The notes under the pieces are model-generated. The model had not been told where the DNA came from, searched no databases, and saw nothing but the letters and a program-made list of their open reading frames with translations. 64,000 nt of DNA from Lentinula raphanica. Its lineage: Eukaryota > Basidiomycota > Agaricomycetes > Agaricales > Omphalotaceae. Made by a program: the position numbers and the translations under genes. Numbering within the stretch: position 1 is the stretch's first letter; each line of letters starts with the position of its first letter. Location of the stretch: contig JANVFP010000015.1 of NCBI GenBank assembly GCA_027919835.1, forward strand, positions 1,178,001 to 1,242,000, read 5' to 3'. Of the stretch, positions 11,915-24,232 are shown in pieces.

Positions 11915-14177
11915 TCAAACAGAGACCGAGCCAGACTCTGCCTCCTTCTCTTTCTTCTCCTTCTCCTTCAACGCCCAGTCCTGATCTACCTTTTTATGCA
12001 TCGCGACTTCCTTCATGAATAATGATGAAAGAAGTCCGATGCCAGCTATGCCAATCATCGTCTGCCATACCCGGATGATACTTTCTGCAAAAGCATCTTG
12101 AACTTGGCTTCGTAGAGGTTCATCGAGGGACTGGATAATTGGAATGAGGGAGTAAGCGATATCCGCGCTTCCTCCATTGAGAGCAGTTTGGGCGAATGAG
12201 GTAGGAAGGCGCTTTGACAGTTCGTTCTGAAGAATCGTGCCTCCAATAGTAACACCCCAGACCTGGTGCCATTGAGTACATACGTTAGCAAAAAAGTTTC
12301 CCAATTACTTACCCCGGCAAAAGATCGACAAAATGCAAAGAATGCAAGCGCGTAACTGAAAGACCAGGTTCAGTCGATGAATTCACAAATTGAGTTGGGA
12401 AAGAAATGACTAACGCGTTCTGCGATATCTGTAGTGGAGCCAGGACCGGGAAGTACGTGATAGCATATACGGCTCCTCCTCCAATACTGATCAGAGCCGA
12501 GTATCCAATGGAATGGGCCAAAGATGTTTCAGCGTGAACAGTCGAAAGCAGGCCAACTCCGATGATTAAAATGACCCAGCCAAACCAGGCTTGAGGTCGA
12601 TATTTGGCAAGCTTGGTTACTGACCATCCGCAGAGAATGACTACCGGTCCAAGGGTCATGCTCAATCCAAAGGTCTCAACACCGGAGCGGAGAGGTGATG
12701 CTCCTTTGCAAGCTTGGAAGTAAGCTGGGAGGTAATCTTGATAGAGTAGAAGGGCATGAATACGATGTTTGCCCGCGAAGAAGTTCAATGTATACGTACA
12801 GATAACGGAAAGCATGATGATGGGGTTGATGAATGTTTGAACATATCTAGAAGTCCAAGGTAACCCACGATAAGTCTGCTAATCGCTGACAGTCGGTACA
12901 TATTCTTACCCGCTTAGGCTTGTTCGGTTCGTGAGCAGGGAAAACGGCATCTAAGACATACCATGACGGGACTTGTTAGCACAAGGTTAGGTGGATAGGT
13001 ATCATACGTTGGACATACGATGGGTTCCTTTGCCACTAAGGCCTCGTAGAAGCCGAATCCAACGATACCAGCGAGCCCGACGATGAGGGGAACGAGAACA
13101 CGGAAGGAGGACCAAGGGAAAGTTGCTCCTCCCCAGGTAAGCGCAATGACAACAGCAGTGGAACTGGCGATAACAATTCCGTTACCACTTCGGACGAGTT
13201 CTGATCAACACAATGTTTTGTGACAGACTTGTATAAGGGAACTTACATCCAATCCATACGCTTCAGCTTGTCCTTCAAGTTTCCAGGAGGCGTAGGGAGT
13301 TCGAGAAGAAGAAGGACAAGGACAAACGCGACACCGCAAATGGGTAGATTCATGTAAAAAAGCCAGCGCCATTGCCCGCCTTTCGTGAATGCACCACCAA
13401 TAAGTGGACCGAGAGCTGCCGCGAGGGCCCATACACTGAAAGAGGCTTCAGACGTGGAAGAGCTAGCATATTTTGCCAATACTTACAGCCCAAGAACACC
13501 GCTGATAGCACCTCGTTCTTTGAGAGGTACAAGGTCACTGATGATGATGTTCGAGATAGAAAGGATACCGCCGCCTCCCATCCCTTGTACAGCTATGGGT
13601 TGGATGGTTACAACATTGACTTGAATGAGAGAGTTAGATCCGTACTTCGGGCACCAATGAGCCAAGGGATGCTTTTAGCAGAACCGCAAAGCGCACTGCC
13701 CAGTGAAAATAAACCTAGGGCGAGAAGCATTGCCGGACGACGACCAAAAATCTATCTCTATAATGAGTCCACTACCTATACAGAGGTCGATCGAGCCACG
13801 TACTTGAGCGATTCCACCACTCATAGGAAGAATGGCAGTCGAAGCCAATGTGTAGGACGATGTGATCCATATGAAATTGTCTCCACCCAAGTCGCGGACG
13901 ATTGAAGGAAGTGCGGTTGAAACTGATGTCTATGGGACACAGGATGTTAGCTGCAGTGAGAATCATATATAGTGGGAAACTTTACAAGTTCCAGAGGTGA
14001 CAAGAAAAGCGCAAAACCAACAGCCAAGAAAATGAGCCAGAAACGTAGACCGCGTTTTGAAGATGAAGGGTTTGGATCAGGCTTAGAAACGGCTTCCTGG
14101 ACAGGCTGAGTGTCCAGCTTAGCAGAATCTGCGTCGGAAATCGAGGAAACTTGGCCAGTCGTCGTTGGAGCAGCCAT
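11915..14177 (-). CDS. MFS drug/H+ antiporter-like transporter
   Basis: Minus-strand gene; the first ATG in frame is at 14175-14177 ([12 protein letters not shown]). A hydrophilic Ser/Pro-rich N-terminal tail leads into the first membrane helix ([19 protein letters not shown]). Following exons encode [20 protein letters not shown] and the characteristic helix and loop SGGIAQ, then [25 protein letters not shown] (motif-C-like), [18 protein letters not shown] and several further helices. The protein ends in a charged Lys/Glu tail ([15 protein letters not shown]). The pattern fits 14-helix DHA2-type major facilitator exporters of the plasma membrane. At least eight introns are needed. Facing the sesquiterpene synthase tail-to-tail, it could export the cluster product or protect the cell from it (inference). 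Confidence 0.87.
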
Positions 14178-14646
14178 TGAGGAGGAAGCAGAGGACACGG
14201 TGGCTGTTCGTTAAGGGAGTAGAATGCACGAGGTCGACCAGATCATACTTAGGTGACCGTGACTGATGATGAACTTGATTGGCAATCCGCGTATGATGAT
14301 CATACATACTAAGATAGTTTTCGAAGAGATTTCATTCTACGGAGTTGAACCGCCCAGCAGAAATAACTTCCGTGTTGCTTCCGTGGACATCGATGGTGCA
14401 TGCTAGCCCTCTATAGCCAACCTGGACAGAAACGGGGGTTGAAAGTTTAAACGGAGGCAATATGAAAAGTAAGTCAGTTTGCAGGACAGCCGGGAGAAGA
14501 ACCTTTTTTACTGCGTAAACCCTTTTGCCATGGTCATCGGCGGCGAAAAATCTAGTAAAGCCGAGATTCTGGCGAGCTCGGCAATCACCGAATGATGGGT
14601 TCAAAGTTTGATTTTGGTTTTTACTGTTTTAAGACCAGTTTTTCCC
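14178..14646. promoter_or_regulatory. Divergent intergenic region (MFS / GGCT-like)
   Basis: Shared upstream region of two genes transcribed away from each other: the MFS gene on the minus strand and the gamma-glutamylcyclotransferase-like gene on the plus strand. It should contain both promoters. No individual element could be assigned. Confidence 0.45.
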
Positions 14647-15548
14647 ATGCTACCTCGGCTTTCAACGATCTTGATTACGCGCCGTGCTCTGTTGCACACG
14701 TCCACCATGGCGTCCGGTATCCAGTTACTGAGCCCTACGAGTCCTGAAATCGCTGCACCGACAGAACCTCGATGGTATCTTGGATATGGTAGCAATCTCT
14801 CTCTCACTGGCTTCCTTGTCAAGCGTAACATTACTCCCCTCGATACCAAGGTGGTCGTCATTGACGGTCTCGAGCTCGCTTTCGACAACCCGGGAGTACC
14901 CTACATCGAACCTCGCTTTGCAAATTGCCGAATTGCTGAGCCTCCAGCTGAGATGTGGCTACCAGGGAATCCCTGGTCAGGTCGCGGTAGCCTCATGGGT
15001 GTCGCATACCTTCTTTCACCTGCTGACTACCTCACTATCTTGCGCTCTGAAGGTGGCGGTTCATCCTATCAGCCTATCATTGCTCCTGCTGTCTCACTTA
15101 CTGCTGACGGCGCGCGAACTCAACAAGTTTTTGATGTGATTACCTTACACACGCCTACTATCAGACGCGGGACTGGATACGCGTCTTTACGATACATGAA
15201 ACTTCTCCGCAACGGAGCCAGAGGTAACCCATAGTGACGTGTTATCTTCACGTTACTGATATATCCATGATAGAACAACACATGCCAGAGGAATTCATCG
15301 CATATCTTGATGCCACTCCGTCCTATGCTATCACTTCATTTCGACAAAAAATCGGTCGTTTGGTGCACATAGCTTTTTGGATGCCAGGCTTGCTTGTATT
15401 CTTCCGGATCATTGCTCGAATGTCTGCAAAAACAGGCAGAGCACCGGCTCCTATGCTTTTCACACGACGAGTACTGTTTGGAACTATGTGGGGCACTTAT
15501 GATTTACTCTGGAAGTGGATATTTGGTGATGGGGAAGCTTCATCTTGA
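14647..15548 (+). CDS. Gamma-glutamylcyclotransferase-like protein
   Basis: From ATG at 14647 the product begins MLPRLSTILITRRALLH, an Arg-rich amphipathic leader that could target mitochondria; an in-frame ATG at 14707 would give a version without it. The signature WYLGYGSNLS (YGSN phosphate/substrate-binding loop of the GGCT/AIG2 fold) starts about 45 residues in. FDNPGVPYIEPRFANCRI and RGSLMGVAYLLSPADY follow, as in fungal GGCT-like proteins of glutathione and gamma-glutamyl metabolism. One intron separates LLRNGAR from EQHMPEEFIAYLDATPSY (about 15226-15274). The last part includes a hydrophobic stretch (IAFWMPGLLVFF) and ends KWIFGDGEASS. The start choice and mitochondrial targeting are uncertain. 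Confidence 0.82.
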
Positions 15549-16646
15549 GTTTGCATATAGGTACTGGTGGTTCTGACATTTGTTCTGGGACTTGGTATTC
15601 ATAGCTCGTATCACAGTCATCTTGGCTTGTCAAGGGTATTTTTTTGCTTTCAATGTGTAGGTTTAATTCAATTCCAAGTTGGACCAATCGGAGCAGACAA
15701 TGGTGGCATACACCTCGGAATGTTGCAAACTTCTTCACTCAACAAGAAAATGATATATGAATGAAACATATCAGTACGAACACCTTCTCAAAGTGCCTGA
15801 ACTTCCTTCTGAGAAATAATCATCGATTCCAGCCAAGCCAAGAACGATACCAGGGAGTTACTCGATATTTTGGGACAGATCTACAGAACTGTTAATAGAT
15901 TTGCATCAACAACTCAAAATCCCCACTTCGCATTCTTTGCGGGTCTGACACTGATCCTCTCGTCGTTCTACTGTACTCCTGGCTTCAAGTCGAGAAAATA
16001 ACGCACAGACAGTTGCATGATCTACTCACGATGGGCATGTGTTGGTTTTTCTATTCCATCAATCACCAACTTTGACACAGATGGCATCTGTCTTCAACAA
16101 CTATCAACTGCTACTATGTAAGTAAGGGGGTCAGCATGCCCAGGTACCCAGTACTGCCTCACTACTGCCCTATCCCCGGATTCCGAATCTCAAGCCTCTT
16201 GCATGGCTTACAAGGCAGGAACTTCTGGTCAACAGACACATCAACGGGGGTATTCTAACTCGAGATAAATCTCTCATATCCAGGAATTTTAGAGCCCCTT
16301 TCTTCAAAATCTCGAGGTACTAACATCTGTTGGCTCTGTCAATCTGTGTTTCGCTTTCAATCAAAGATGAAGATTGAATAACTTGCCATACAACAGTACT
16401 CAACTTGAAAGGAGGATCTCGGGATCTAACCTGATCTAACCTCGCGAGTCCGGATTCATTGTACTATATGCTCGGCCTTAACCCGGTGCTCTACCGGTCG
16501 CGTTCCTTTTTATTTTTTTCGTAATTATAAGTATAGGTTGAGGTCATTCCCCTGCCATTGTCAGGATCCTTTGCTGGCGTCCATCGTTCAAGCACCTTCT
16601 TCCCTTCCATCGTCAGGCTCATCTCTCAAATCCTGGTACTATCATT
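15549..16646. other. Intergenic, nothing recognised
   Basis: About 1.1 kb between the GGCT-like gene and the membrane protein gene. A pyrimidine-rich stretch around 16505-16525 and ATTATAAG near 16524 are plausible promoter parts for the downstream gene. No gene, repeat or RNA was recognised. Confidence 0.5.
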
Positions 16647-18373
16647 ATGGCTACCATTGTCACCCCCTTCGACAAGATGTTCTTGACCAGTATATGGATT
16701 GAGACTCTCTTATACGGTCCGTGCCAGTTTTCTTCTACCTCAGGTATCTTCGGTATTGTTTGCTGATACGATTCAACAGGTCTGAAGTCTGTGAATATTT
16801 AATCGTCCTAGCTTATCCCTACCTAATCACCATTGTCTTGCTCGAATTGCAGCTGCGCCGTGTTCGGTACGGCCATATACGTTCTGATTAGAAAGCAAAG
16901 CAGGAGCTCGAAGTTTGTCTTTTTCTCTTTGACTGTTACTCAATGACTGATTGGGAATGTTATTCCTTGCCTTTTCATCTGCGAATATCCATCAACTTTT
17001 GGTGCTATCGTTTTGATTATCTTTAGTCGTTTCTTGATCCCTGTCAGCATCTTCCTCTTCGGTCTTTCCACGGGTTATGTCGCTGTGTCGTTCCGCCAGC
17101 TCTTGGAGGCGTTTATCTATGCTCCCCCGGGTGGTGCATCGGCATATTTCAAGATCCAGACGAACCCGCTGGCTGTGACAAAACTCGTCCTCTACTCTAC
17201 GAACGTGAGTCTTTTGAATTTGAAGCGGCGATCTGTTTTCCGTTTACTTACCCGGCTTTTCATCTTTATCAGGTTACGGCACAAAACTTGTTTTTAGTAT
17301 GTTCACCGACTCGTTTTGAGTCGAGCGATGATACTGATTTGTTGTGATTCTGCTTCATCCAGATATGGCGTCTCTGGGGGGTGTATAACCGGAAGTGGTA
17401 TGTGGTCGTCCTACCCGTAAGTGAACGCCCTTGGAATCCGAGGTTTTCAAAACCCAAGTATGCTCAATATCTGATGATTTTCTTTAAATTAAAAAACAGC
17501 TTGCCATGGAAATTGTACATACGGGTGAGCGTGAATTTTCTAAATGATTCCCTCATCTCCATGTGGACTACTATATACTGACTTTGCTTTGTTCAACACA
17601 GTGTCCGAATTCATCGCAATTGGTGAAGGCGCTGTTCCTCGCCCGAACCAACGAGTCAAAGGAGATTTCATCCTGATCATCCGACAACTCAGTATTGTAA
17701 ATTGGTGTATGGATCTTGCGATCAACATCTGTGTCACGGCTGCGATCGCCTTCAGGCTGTGGCAGATGGCAAAGACAGTCGGGACTCATTCGCCTGGGCA
17801 CAGACAATTCTTGGGAGTCATGCGGTAGGCTGTCATCCGTTGTACATTCAAATTGACGGACGGGATTTCTGACGATTCTTTTGGTGATATTCATTTCATA
17901 GAATGATGCTCGAATCTGGTCTGCTTTTCGCAACTGCTACACTCGTTACGGTTTCCATCTATCTTTCTGGATCTTTGGACACTGTGAACGCCATTGATGG
18001 AATCATGCAACTCGCGGTATGTATTTGACGCCCGTTCTGTTCTGTCTGTATCTTTACAAGATGCTTTTTACAGACCATTACGCCGCTCCTTATCATGTAA
18101 GTACACAGCTTTCTGTGCTGAGTTGAGACTCCTGCCGAACATGTCTGATGTGCTGACAGCGTCCGTGTCGGCCTTGGTTTGACCTACGGACAACAATCTC
18201 GGGACACTGAAGTGGACGTTCCTTCCAAGCTCGAATTCATTGCACGCTCTCGTCTTGGCAGAAGCACCAACGATGACTCTGATATCACGGATTCCACGCA
18301 TGTTCGTACTACCAGACCTGGTGCGGGTATGAGTGACTTCGATCTTCACAAGGTCGAGGAAAGCTCAGTCTGA
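16647..18373 (+). CDS. Seven-helix membrane protein, DUF6534-like
   Basis: ATG at 16647 gives MATIVTPFDKMFLTSIWIET, as in the large basidiomycete family of putative plasma-membrane proteins with a DUF6534 C-terminal region. Exons encode successive hydrophobic helices: CAVFGTAIYVLI, IIFSRFLIPVSIFLFGLSTG, LFLIWRLWGVYNRKWYVVVLPLA, IVNWCMDLAINICVTAAIAF and LESGLLFATATLVTVSIYLS. The helices are followed by ITPLLIIVRVGLGLTYG and a cytosolic Ser/Thr/Asp-rich tail with RTTRPGAG. About nine short introns are present, some leaving very small exons. The function of the family is unknown; the seven-helix layout suggests a receptor-like or transport role (inference). The stop is at 18371-18373. Confidence 0.8.
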
Positions 18374-19159
18374 GAACATATCTCGGGCTCTGCCACAAAA
18401 CCTGTATTTCTCGAGTCACTGGAAGCTTTGTTCTACTTTTGGACGGATTTCAATGAGCGTTTGTGATCTATTGCTGTTCTCGTCGTTGTGTCCACATAAT
18501 TGGGTGAAGCTATAATTATACAACGATACATGTACTAAGTCTTACATATTATTTATTCATGCTAAAAGATTAACACTACTACTTAGTCGCTTCGGATCCT
18601 TCTCACTGTGATAACTACCCAAGGCTTTCATCCTCTCCCGAGCTCAGACTTGTCCCATCGTCGAACTTGAGGTCAGCTCCGCGTTCAGTCACTGATGGCG
18701 GTGGTGGCTCAGATCCGAAGTTCTTTGGTTGCGAACTGAGACTGAATATCATTGCTATATGCCGGCTAGCTTGTAGTGCTAGTATTGCACAGTACTCAAT
18801 AGCCTCTCTGAATCCTAGAAGACACTCATTCGCAGTTCGTTCGTGCTGTTATGGCAAGAGAATGAAATATGATGCGGATACTAGTATCCAGATTCCATTA
18901 TTATCGTTTTCTCGACCGGCATTTTGCATTTCAGAAAGGAATTACACGTCTGTTACGCGTATCATGATCATTCATATTCACGACGGGTAGACTGTTCCGA
19001 TAATCGATTGGCAGAGGTTATGCACAGCCACGGTCCACCAAACTTCAAATTTTAGCGCTCTAGCGCTTAGCTTCTCTACTCCTGCCACCACTAGTACTTG
19101 CCACTCGGTCGGGCCCCCCTTCCATTGCTTGACGACTACTTTTTCGATCATCATCATCC
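18374..19159. other. Intergenic, nothing recognised
   Basis: Contains the 3' UTR of the membrane protein gene and the upstream region of the F-box-like gene. One open frame lacking a convincing start (about 18667-18990) has no recognisable domain. Confidence 0.5.
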
Positions 19160-20577
19160 ATGCACCTGCAACCTCTACTGCCGAACGAGCTACTTCGCTG
19201 TGTCATTGAGTATATTGCGTACACTACCAAACTGTCAACGGAGGTTGGCTTAGATGGCACAGGTCCCGAGTTCCAGTTCAAGTGTCTTTCGAACGAACTC
19301 CTTGCGCTTTCTGTAGCCAACTGGCGGCTACGTCGAGCTTGTCTGCCTTTTATCTTTGCCAAAATCAAGATCAATCATGATGAGGATGCGAAAAAACTGG
19401 AGAAGCATCTTGCGGTTTGTGCACAATTTACCAAGTGCGTTTCATGTACATTGCTGTAGACTCCGTGTTTGACGTTTACAGAACTTTGGTTCTAGGCAGC
19501 TCTGGTGAAATAACTGAAGCAGGGGAACGGATCATATCTCTAATATTGCCTCAACTTGAGCAACTTCCCAATGTTGAGCTGGGAGGTTGTTCGAAAAGAA
19601 CTGAACTCCTCAAAACCATTCTTGCGCATCCCACTGTCACTTCGGTGTTGGTTGATGGACTACCTAATGAGTCCATGTGCAGTCATGATCTTTCGAAAGT
19701 GACACTCAATCGCACATCCTCACTTTCGACTTCTCTTGAAAAATACTTTGATCGGGTATGAGACTTAAGTGTCTCAGCCTCTGCCTTGACTTCGACTCTC
19801 TTGACAATGAGGTTGGAACTCTGGATTTAACCGAACTCGAGACAATCGAAGTACATATACACAGCGAATCCGTCTCATTTTCCTGGCTGGCCCGGTTTTT
19901 GTCGACTCATCCCACCCTGAATGAGCTCTGGCTCCTCGAGATTGAGCGAAATCTCTTCGCTCATGATGCGCCTCCTTTCTTCTCTCTAGTCGAGGAATAT
20001 CAACCACAAGGCCTCCACGATCTTTTCATAATCTCGAAAGTTGGTCTTCGTAGGGCGAAGCCTGTTGACGAATCCTCCCAGGAGTGGCATGTCATAGAAC
20101 TCACCTTTAGAGCCAATGACTTGTTAATCAAAAAGCTTTCACTTCTTGCCGCCTCATTTCCCCAACTTGAAATTCTCAAGCTTGAACTTGATTTCGGCGT
20201 GGAGAAGTATGATATTGTGTGTCATCTCTTCCGCTCTCTCTCACTCATGCTGAATCTGTCCTCGAATCCAGGCTGATCTTTGTTCCGCATTTGCGCTGTT
20301 CTCATCTCTAAGAGTTGTGTATCTCGAAGATATCCTTGATCGGCTTTCGTTTGTATATGAAAAGATACATTTCCAGGAACTCCAAGTTCGTGCGGAAAAG
20401 GAGCTGATGGCGTTTGCATCTTGCCTTGCGAAGCAAGTCAGAACTCTGGATTCAGTTTACATAGAAGATGCAGGCTATGACCTTGAAGATGATGGAAAAT
20501 GCATTCAATTATGGTGTTTCAATGGATGGCTTCATGTACTCAATAGTGAACGAGTCGTTGGTGGAACGCTTGTCTAA
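19160..20577 (+). CDS. F-box/leucine-rich-repeat-like protein, possible frameshift
   Basis: ATG at 19160 opens MHLQPLLPNELLRCVIEYIA, which matches the start of fungal F-box-like proteins (LPxELLxxVIxxI). A Leu-rich body follows (LEQLPNVELGG, LTELETIEVHIHSES, FPQLEILKLELDFG, LFSSLRVVYLEDI). Such proteins are substrate adaptors of SCF ubiquitin ligases. Intron 1 is about 19436-19481 and the last intron about 20218-20272, both preserving frame. Near 19755-19760 the reading frame changes between FDR and LKCLSLC. Either a single base is missing there, or a 71-bp intron with a weak donor (19699-19769) is used. If the base is truly missing and no intron is used, the gene is a pseudogene. The stop is at 20575-20577. 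Confidence 0.6.
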
Positions 20578-21039
20578 CAGATCTGAACCATCATCTCATC
20601 TGCAGGTGGCTCAGAAATATAGTATTTGGGAAGTTATGACCTGGCCAAAGAGGTAGTCACTGAGGATGTGATACTGGAGTCCTGATTGTGAATGCACAAA
20701 TCAGATGAGAGTCGGAAGTGGAATCGATGCTTCAAGGTGAATCCAGTACTTACATAGAGAACCGTATAAAAGCACTCGGCAACAAGATGGTGCAGAAAAC
20801 GCTGTCATAGAAATGCATTTAAACTGATGCAGCGGGGACCGGGTAATCCTTCACTATTTTCACTCGGAGTCCAAGAGTGTTTAATCATCTTGCTTGTCCT
20901 CGAGAACTCTTACTCAGAATCCTTTAGCTCGTTTTCCTTTGTGCAAGTTTGCCAGTGACTAGCTGATCACTGGGATCGTGAAAAACTTGCGCCACACAAA
21001 AGCCCGGCCCGTAACGGTATTACAAATTCTACGACCTCG
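20578..21039. other. Intergenic, nothing recognised
   Basis: Holds the 3' flank of the F-box-like gene and the promoter region of the MYND gene. No further structure was recognised. Confidence 0.5.
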
Positions 21040-23351
21040 ATGTCCCGCTCGCATTCCGCCATTGACCGAGTTGTCTCCACAAAATCCGACAAATGGACGA
21101 AAATAGCTTCAAGAAATCCAACTCGAACAATTGCTGCTCTTTATCTTGGTCCCACTGGACGCACGAACTCATATGGAGACGCGGGAGAGGATTTCATATT
21201 CGCAATGGACGCAGTGAGGAGAATAGCCGAAACCCTTTCCAGATCGACTTTACCACAGAATCCTGGTGAAAAACGCGAAGAAGGCCCGAGCAATGAAGAG
21301 CTGAAGAAGGACATGGAAGACCTAGTGAATGCTGGCGTTGTCGAGGCACTATGTCGGAACGTCATTGAACTGAAGGGTGATACTATGACTGACGAGGTTA
21401 GTACAGCGGATTTCAAGTTCAAGATACATATTACACTCAGAACAATGGTTGTTTTCAGGCAATGTCTTCGTTCTATCCTCCCTTCGTTATTCTATATTTC
21501 ATCGTTATAGGAATGAATGCGGGTAACCCATTGGACGATGACGAACATGAGGAGAAAAACCCTGTGAACAGACGCGTTTTGAAGGAGATTGTAAATAATT
21601 GGGAGGGTATGAGCGACCGAGTGAGTTCCTTCGAATTTTCTCCGTGTATACCAGGTTTTCACAAGGAGTTACACCTATTCCCTCTCCTGAATTACTCAGT
21701 GGTGGCAAGAACCTCAAAACTCTCTAAAGCAGGATGCTACGCATGAACCTGAACGTTTACTTGTGTCAAGGTTGATGGGTTATCTCCTACTCGAAGACTC
21801 ATCTATGTATTCGTGCGTGGTCCTTTGTTACTCAACGAAAATTGAAAGGCCAACCCCAAGACTCTCAAAGGAAAATTCTTCACCCATCCTCGAATACTCT
21901 CTCGCTCATAGCCCGCCATTGGGCATTCTCTATCTCTGCTAGTGTTGCGAGACTCAACCTCTCAATTCTCCGATCCATTATCTTCTTCAAGTTTTCGCAG
22001 AACGTCGAAGAGTATCTTTCAGAGCACGAGAGACCATCAGTAGTCTCCTTGTTGAAACAAGTCTACAAAGGGATCTGTGATCCTAGTATGTCCAACCAAT
22101 ACGGACCCAACGTCCAGACGTCTCCACAACAGTTGCTCCAAACAATGTCAACTCGTTTGGCTTTGGGGGACGTTTCATACGCCATCGAAGATCTGGGGTT
22201 CTGTCATGATATATATGCTGGCTTGCGGGAGTCCGCTACGGTATCTTCGAATGCTTCCGAGTTTGAGGAATTCGCTGACGCTCTCCGGAATTCGGAAGCG
22301 TACTGGCACAACGCTTTTGCGTTGATGCGCGTCAAAGACTCCGATAACTCAATGCATACTGAGAAAGAGTTGTCAGTGGACGTCTTAAATCTGGCCCTGA
22401 AGCTGATTCTGCAACAACCGGCAAGCGAAGTGGCTCAGGTCACGAAGACATGGGCCAAGGCGGGATTGTTCGGTGTTCTAGATGAGACGATGGACGATTT
22501 GGTCAAGATACTCGGAGCACCTCGTGAGTATGAGGATGATGTCAACCTACAGCGATGATTCATATCTTTGCCGCCTTGCACAGGACTGCTGACTTTCTTC
22601 TACACAACAATCAAAGAGTCCTGTCTGTCTCCGTCCTTCCCTTCAGATATACTCGAGGCGCTCAAAGATGAGCTACCGAGACAAAAAGCGGTTGCTGCGG
22701 TCATGCGGTACGAGTCGGAGCAAAAATCTGATCAGACGAAAAAGCTGGATGCGATTGGGGACAAGACGAACGACGACGATATCCCTGACGCTGAAGATCC
22801 GATATGGATCAATGGACTTTGGCAGGCGATGGGCTGGTTACAGGGTGCATGTCATCGTGACCATCAAGGACTCGAGCGAGCCCAACTAGGAGCGGAGGAT
22901 AAAAAGCTGGATACGTCTTTGAGCCCAATATTATGTGCTCGGAGGACTTGCGGAAATAAGGCTGTCTCGAAATGTTCTTCGTGCAAGGAGTTCTGGTATT
23001 GTGGAGTCGAGTGCCAAAAGCTGTGAGTTTCTTCGGTTTCGCTGGCTCTCAGCTTGCCCAGTTTCTCATAAATTGGTATCGAGTTCTATTGAGCTTTCGT
23101 CTTGTCATCTGTATAATCTGTGTAATGCGTGTCTGTGCTGATCTTCCCTTCGATTCAGAGACTGGAAAGAACACAAACCCATATGTAAAAACAACTTCGC
23201 TGCTCCATATATGCAAACCGTCCGCGCCGGTGCGAAGAAACTGAGTGGAGGGACTCAAGCGCGATTGGGATTGATAGGGCTAGGTCCCAATGACCTGAAT
23301 GCAGATTCGGAGAGGACAGGGACGGTGGTGGATAGACTGAAGAGTTTGTAA
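21040..23351 (+). CDS. MYND-type zinc finger protein (first)
   Basis: ATG at 21040 starts MSRSHSAIDRVVSTKSDKW. A long helical, mostly charged region follows over several exons (for example MEDLVNAGVVEALCRNVIEL and RRVLKEIVNNWEGMSDR). The MYND finger is encoded near 22930-23190 as CARRTCGNKAVSKCSSCKEFWYC, then GVECQ and, across an intron, DWKEHKPIC, giving the expected C-x-C ... H-x-x-x-C spacing. The protein ends in a Gly-rich tail and stop 23349-23351. Large families of such proteins occur in Agaricomycetes. MYND fingers usually bind proline-rich partner peptides, so a scaffold or transcription-related role is possible, but the specific function is unknown. Exon limits between 21600 and 21900 are uncertain. 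Confidence 0.78.
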
Positions 23352-24232
23352 GCTGGTATTACTCCTTGTTTGTGCTGCTCTGAACGCTAACTAATGACTG
23401 CCGAGAATAGCTCGGACTATGCTACACCGGCAACATTCTTGATTCTTGTTGTCGCAGCCCAAATTTTTGGAATATGGGATGACTTGGGGAGGTGGATCGA
23501 CACGCTCCTGAGCAAAGTCAGCATCTGATAAGTAAAGCCGATCCATGAACATCTTTGTTTCCACAGAAGACAATTGTATCTATGTTCATGCTGATCCACA
23601 GTATCTTCATTGAGGAATATTCAGTTGGTTCTAAAGGATATTGCGTTAGATAGTAAGAGCAAAGCTTTTATGAGCTCGACAATCAATTCTGGGCCCAAGT
23701 ATAGGATTGTCAGAGACTAGGAAACCACAATTCCGAATCGCTTCCTCATTGTAAATGCAATAACCATCGCGTCGATGGAGGTCCATTGGTGCCCATGAGT
23801 TGGGTAGAATACTCAGTATTTCCCTTCCTTCCCCTTCCCCACTTATCTCTGCTACGGATCCGGACTATATTTCACAACGATAAGGGATTCCCCATGTCGA
23901 TTCGATCGTCAACTTCCGGAATCCAATTTCCTTCTTGAAATGGAGGATTGATATGTTCAAGAGACCGATACTAAACAGCCTCCGTTTTAGTCCCAAGATA
24001 CGATTTGGTTCGATCAACTCCCTGGATTATAGCAAATTATAGCGGAGATTGGCCCAAGAAAGGTGAAATTCAACCTGTTCGAATTTGCTGTTATCAGCTT
24101 TCTAGAACAAACGCACTGTTTTGCCAGGGCCCAGGAGGCCAAGAGGTAGTATAAAACACTAAAAGAATCGCTTGAGGGGTCCCTCCATTCAACCTCCCCC
24201 ACCAGTGAAGTTGATAACTGATACACAGTACG
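23352..24232. other. Intergenic, nothing recognised
   Basis: About 0.9 kb without a convincing coding region. Pyrimidine-rich sequence at 23820-23845 (CCCTTCCTTCCCCTTCCCC) may belong to a promoter. ATAAAA near 24150 lies at a reasonable distance upstream of the next ATG. Confidence 0.45.

Noticed and set aside
14332..14604. 90-codon minus-strand frame upstream of the GGCT-like gene
   Set aside because: Lies in the divergent promoter region with no domain, no good splice partners and no signal peptide.
16400..16520. Sequence with tRNA-like short motifs (CCGGATTC, GCTCTACCGG)
   Set aside because: No cloverleaf with paired arms and no complete A and B boxes could be drawn.
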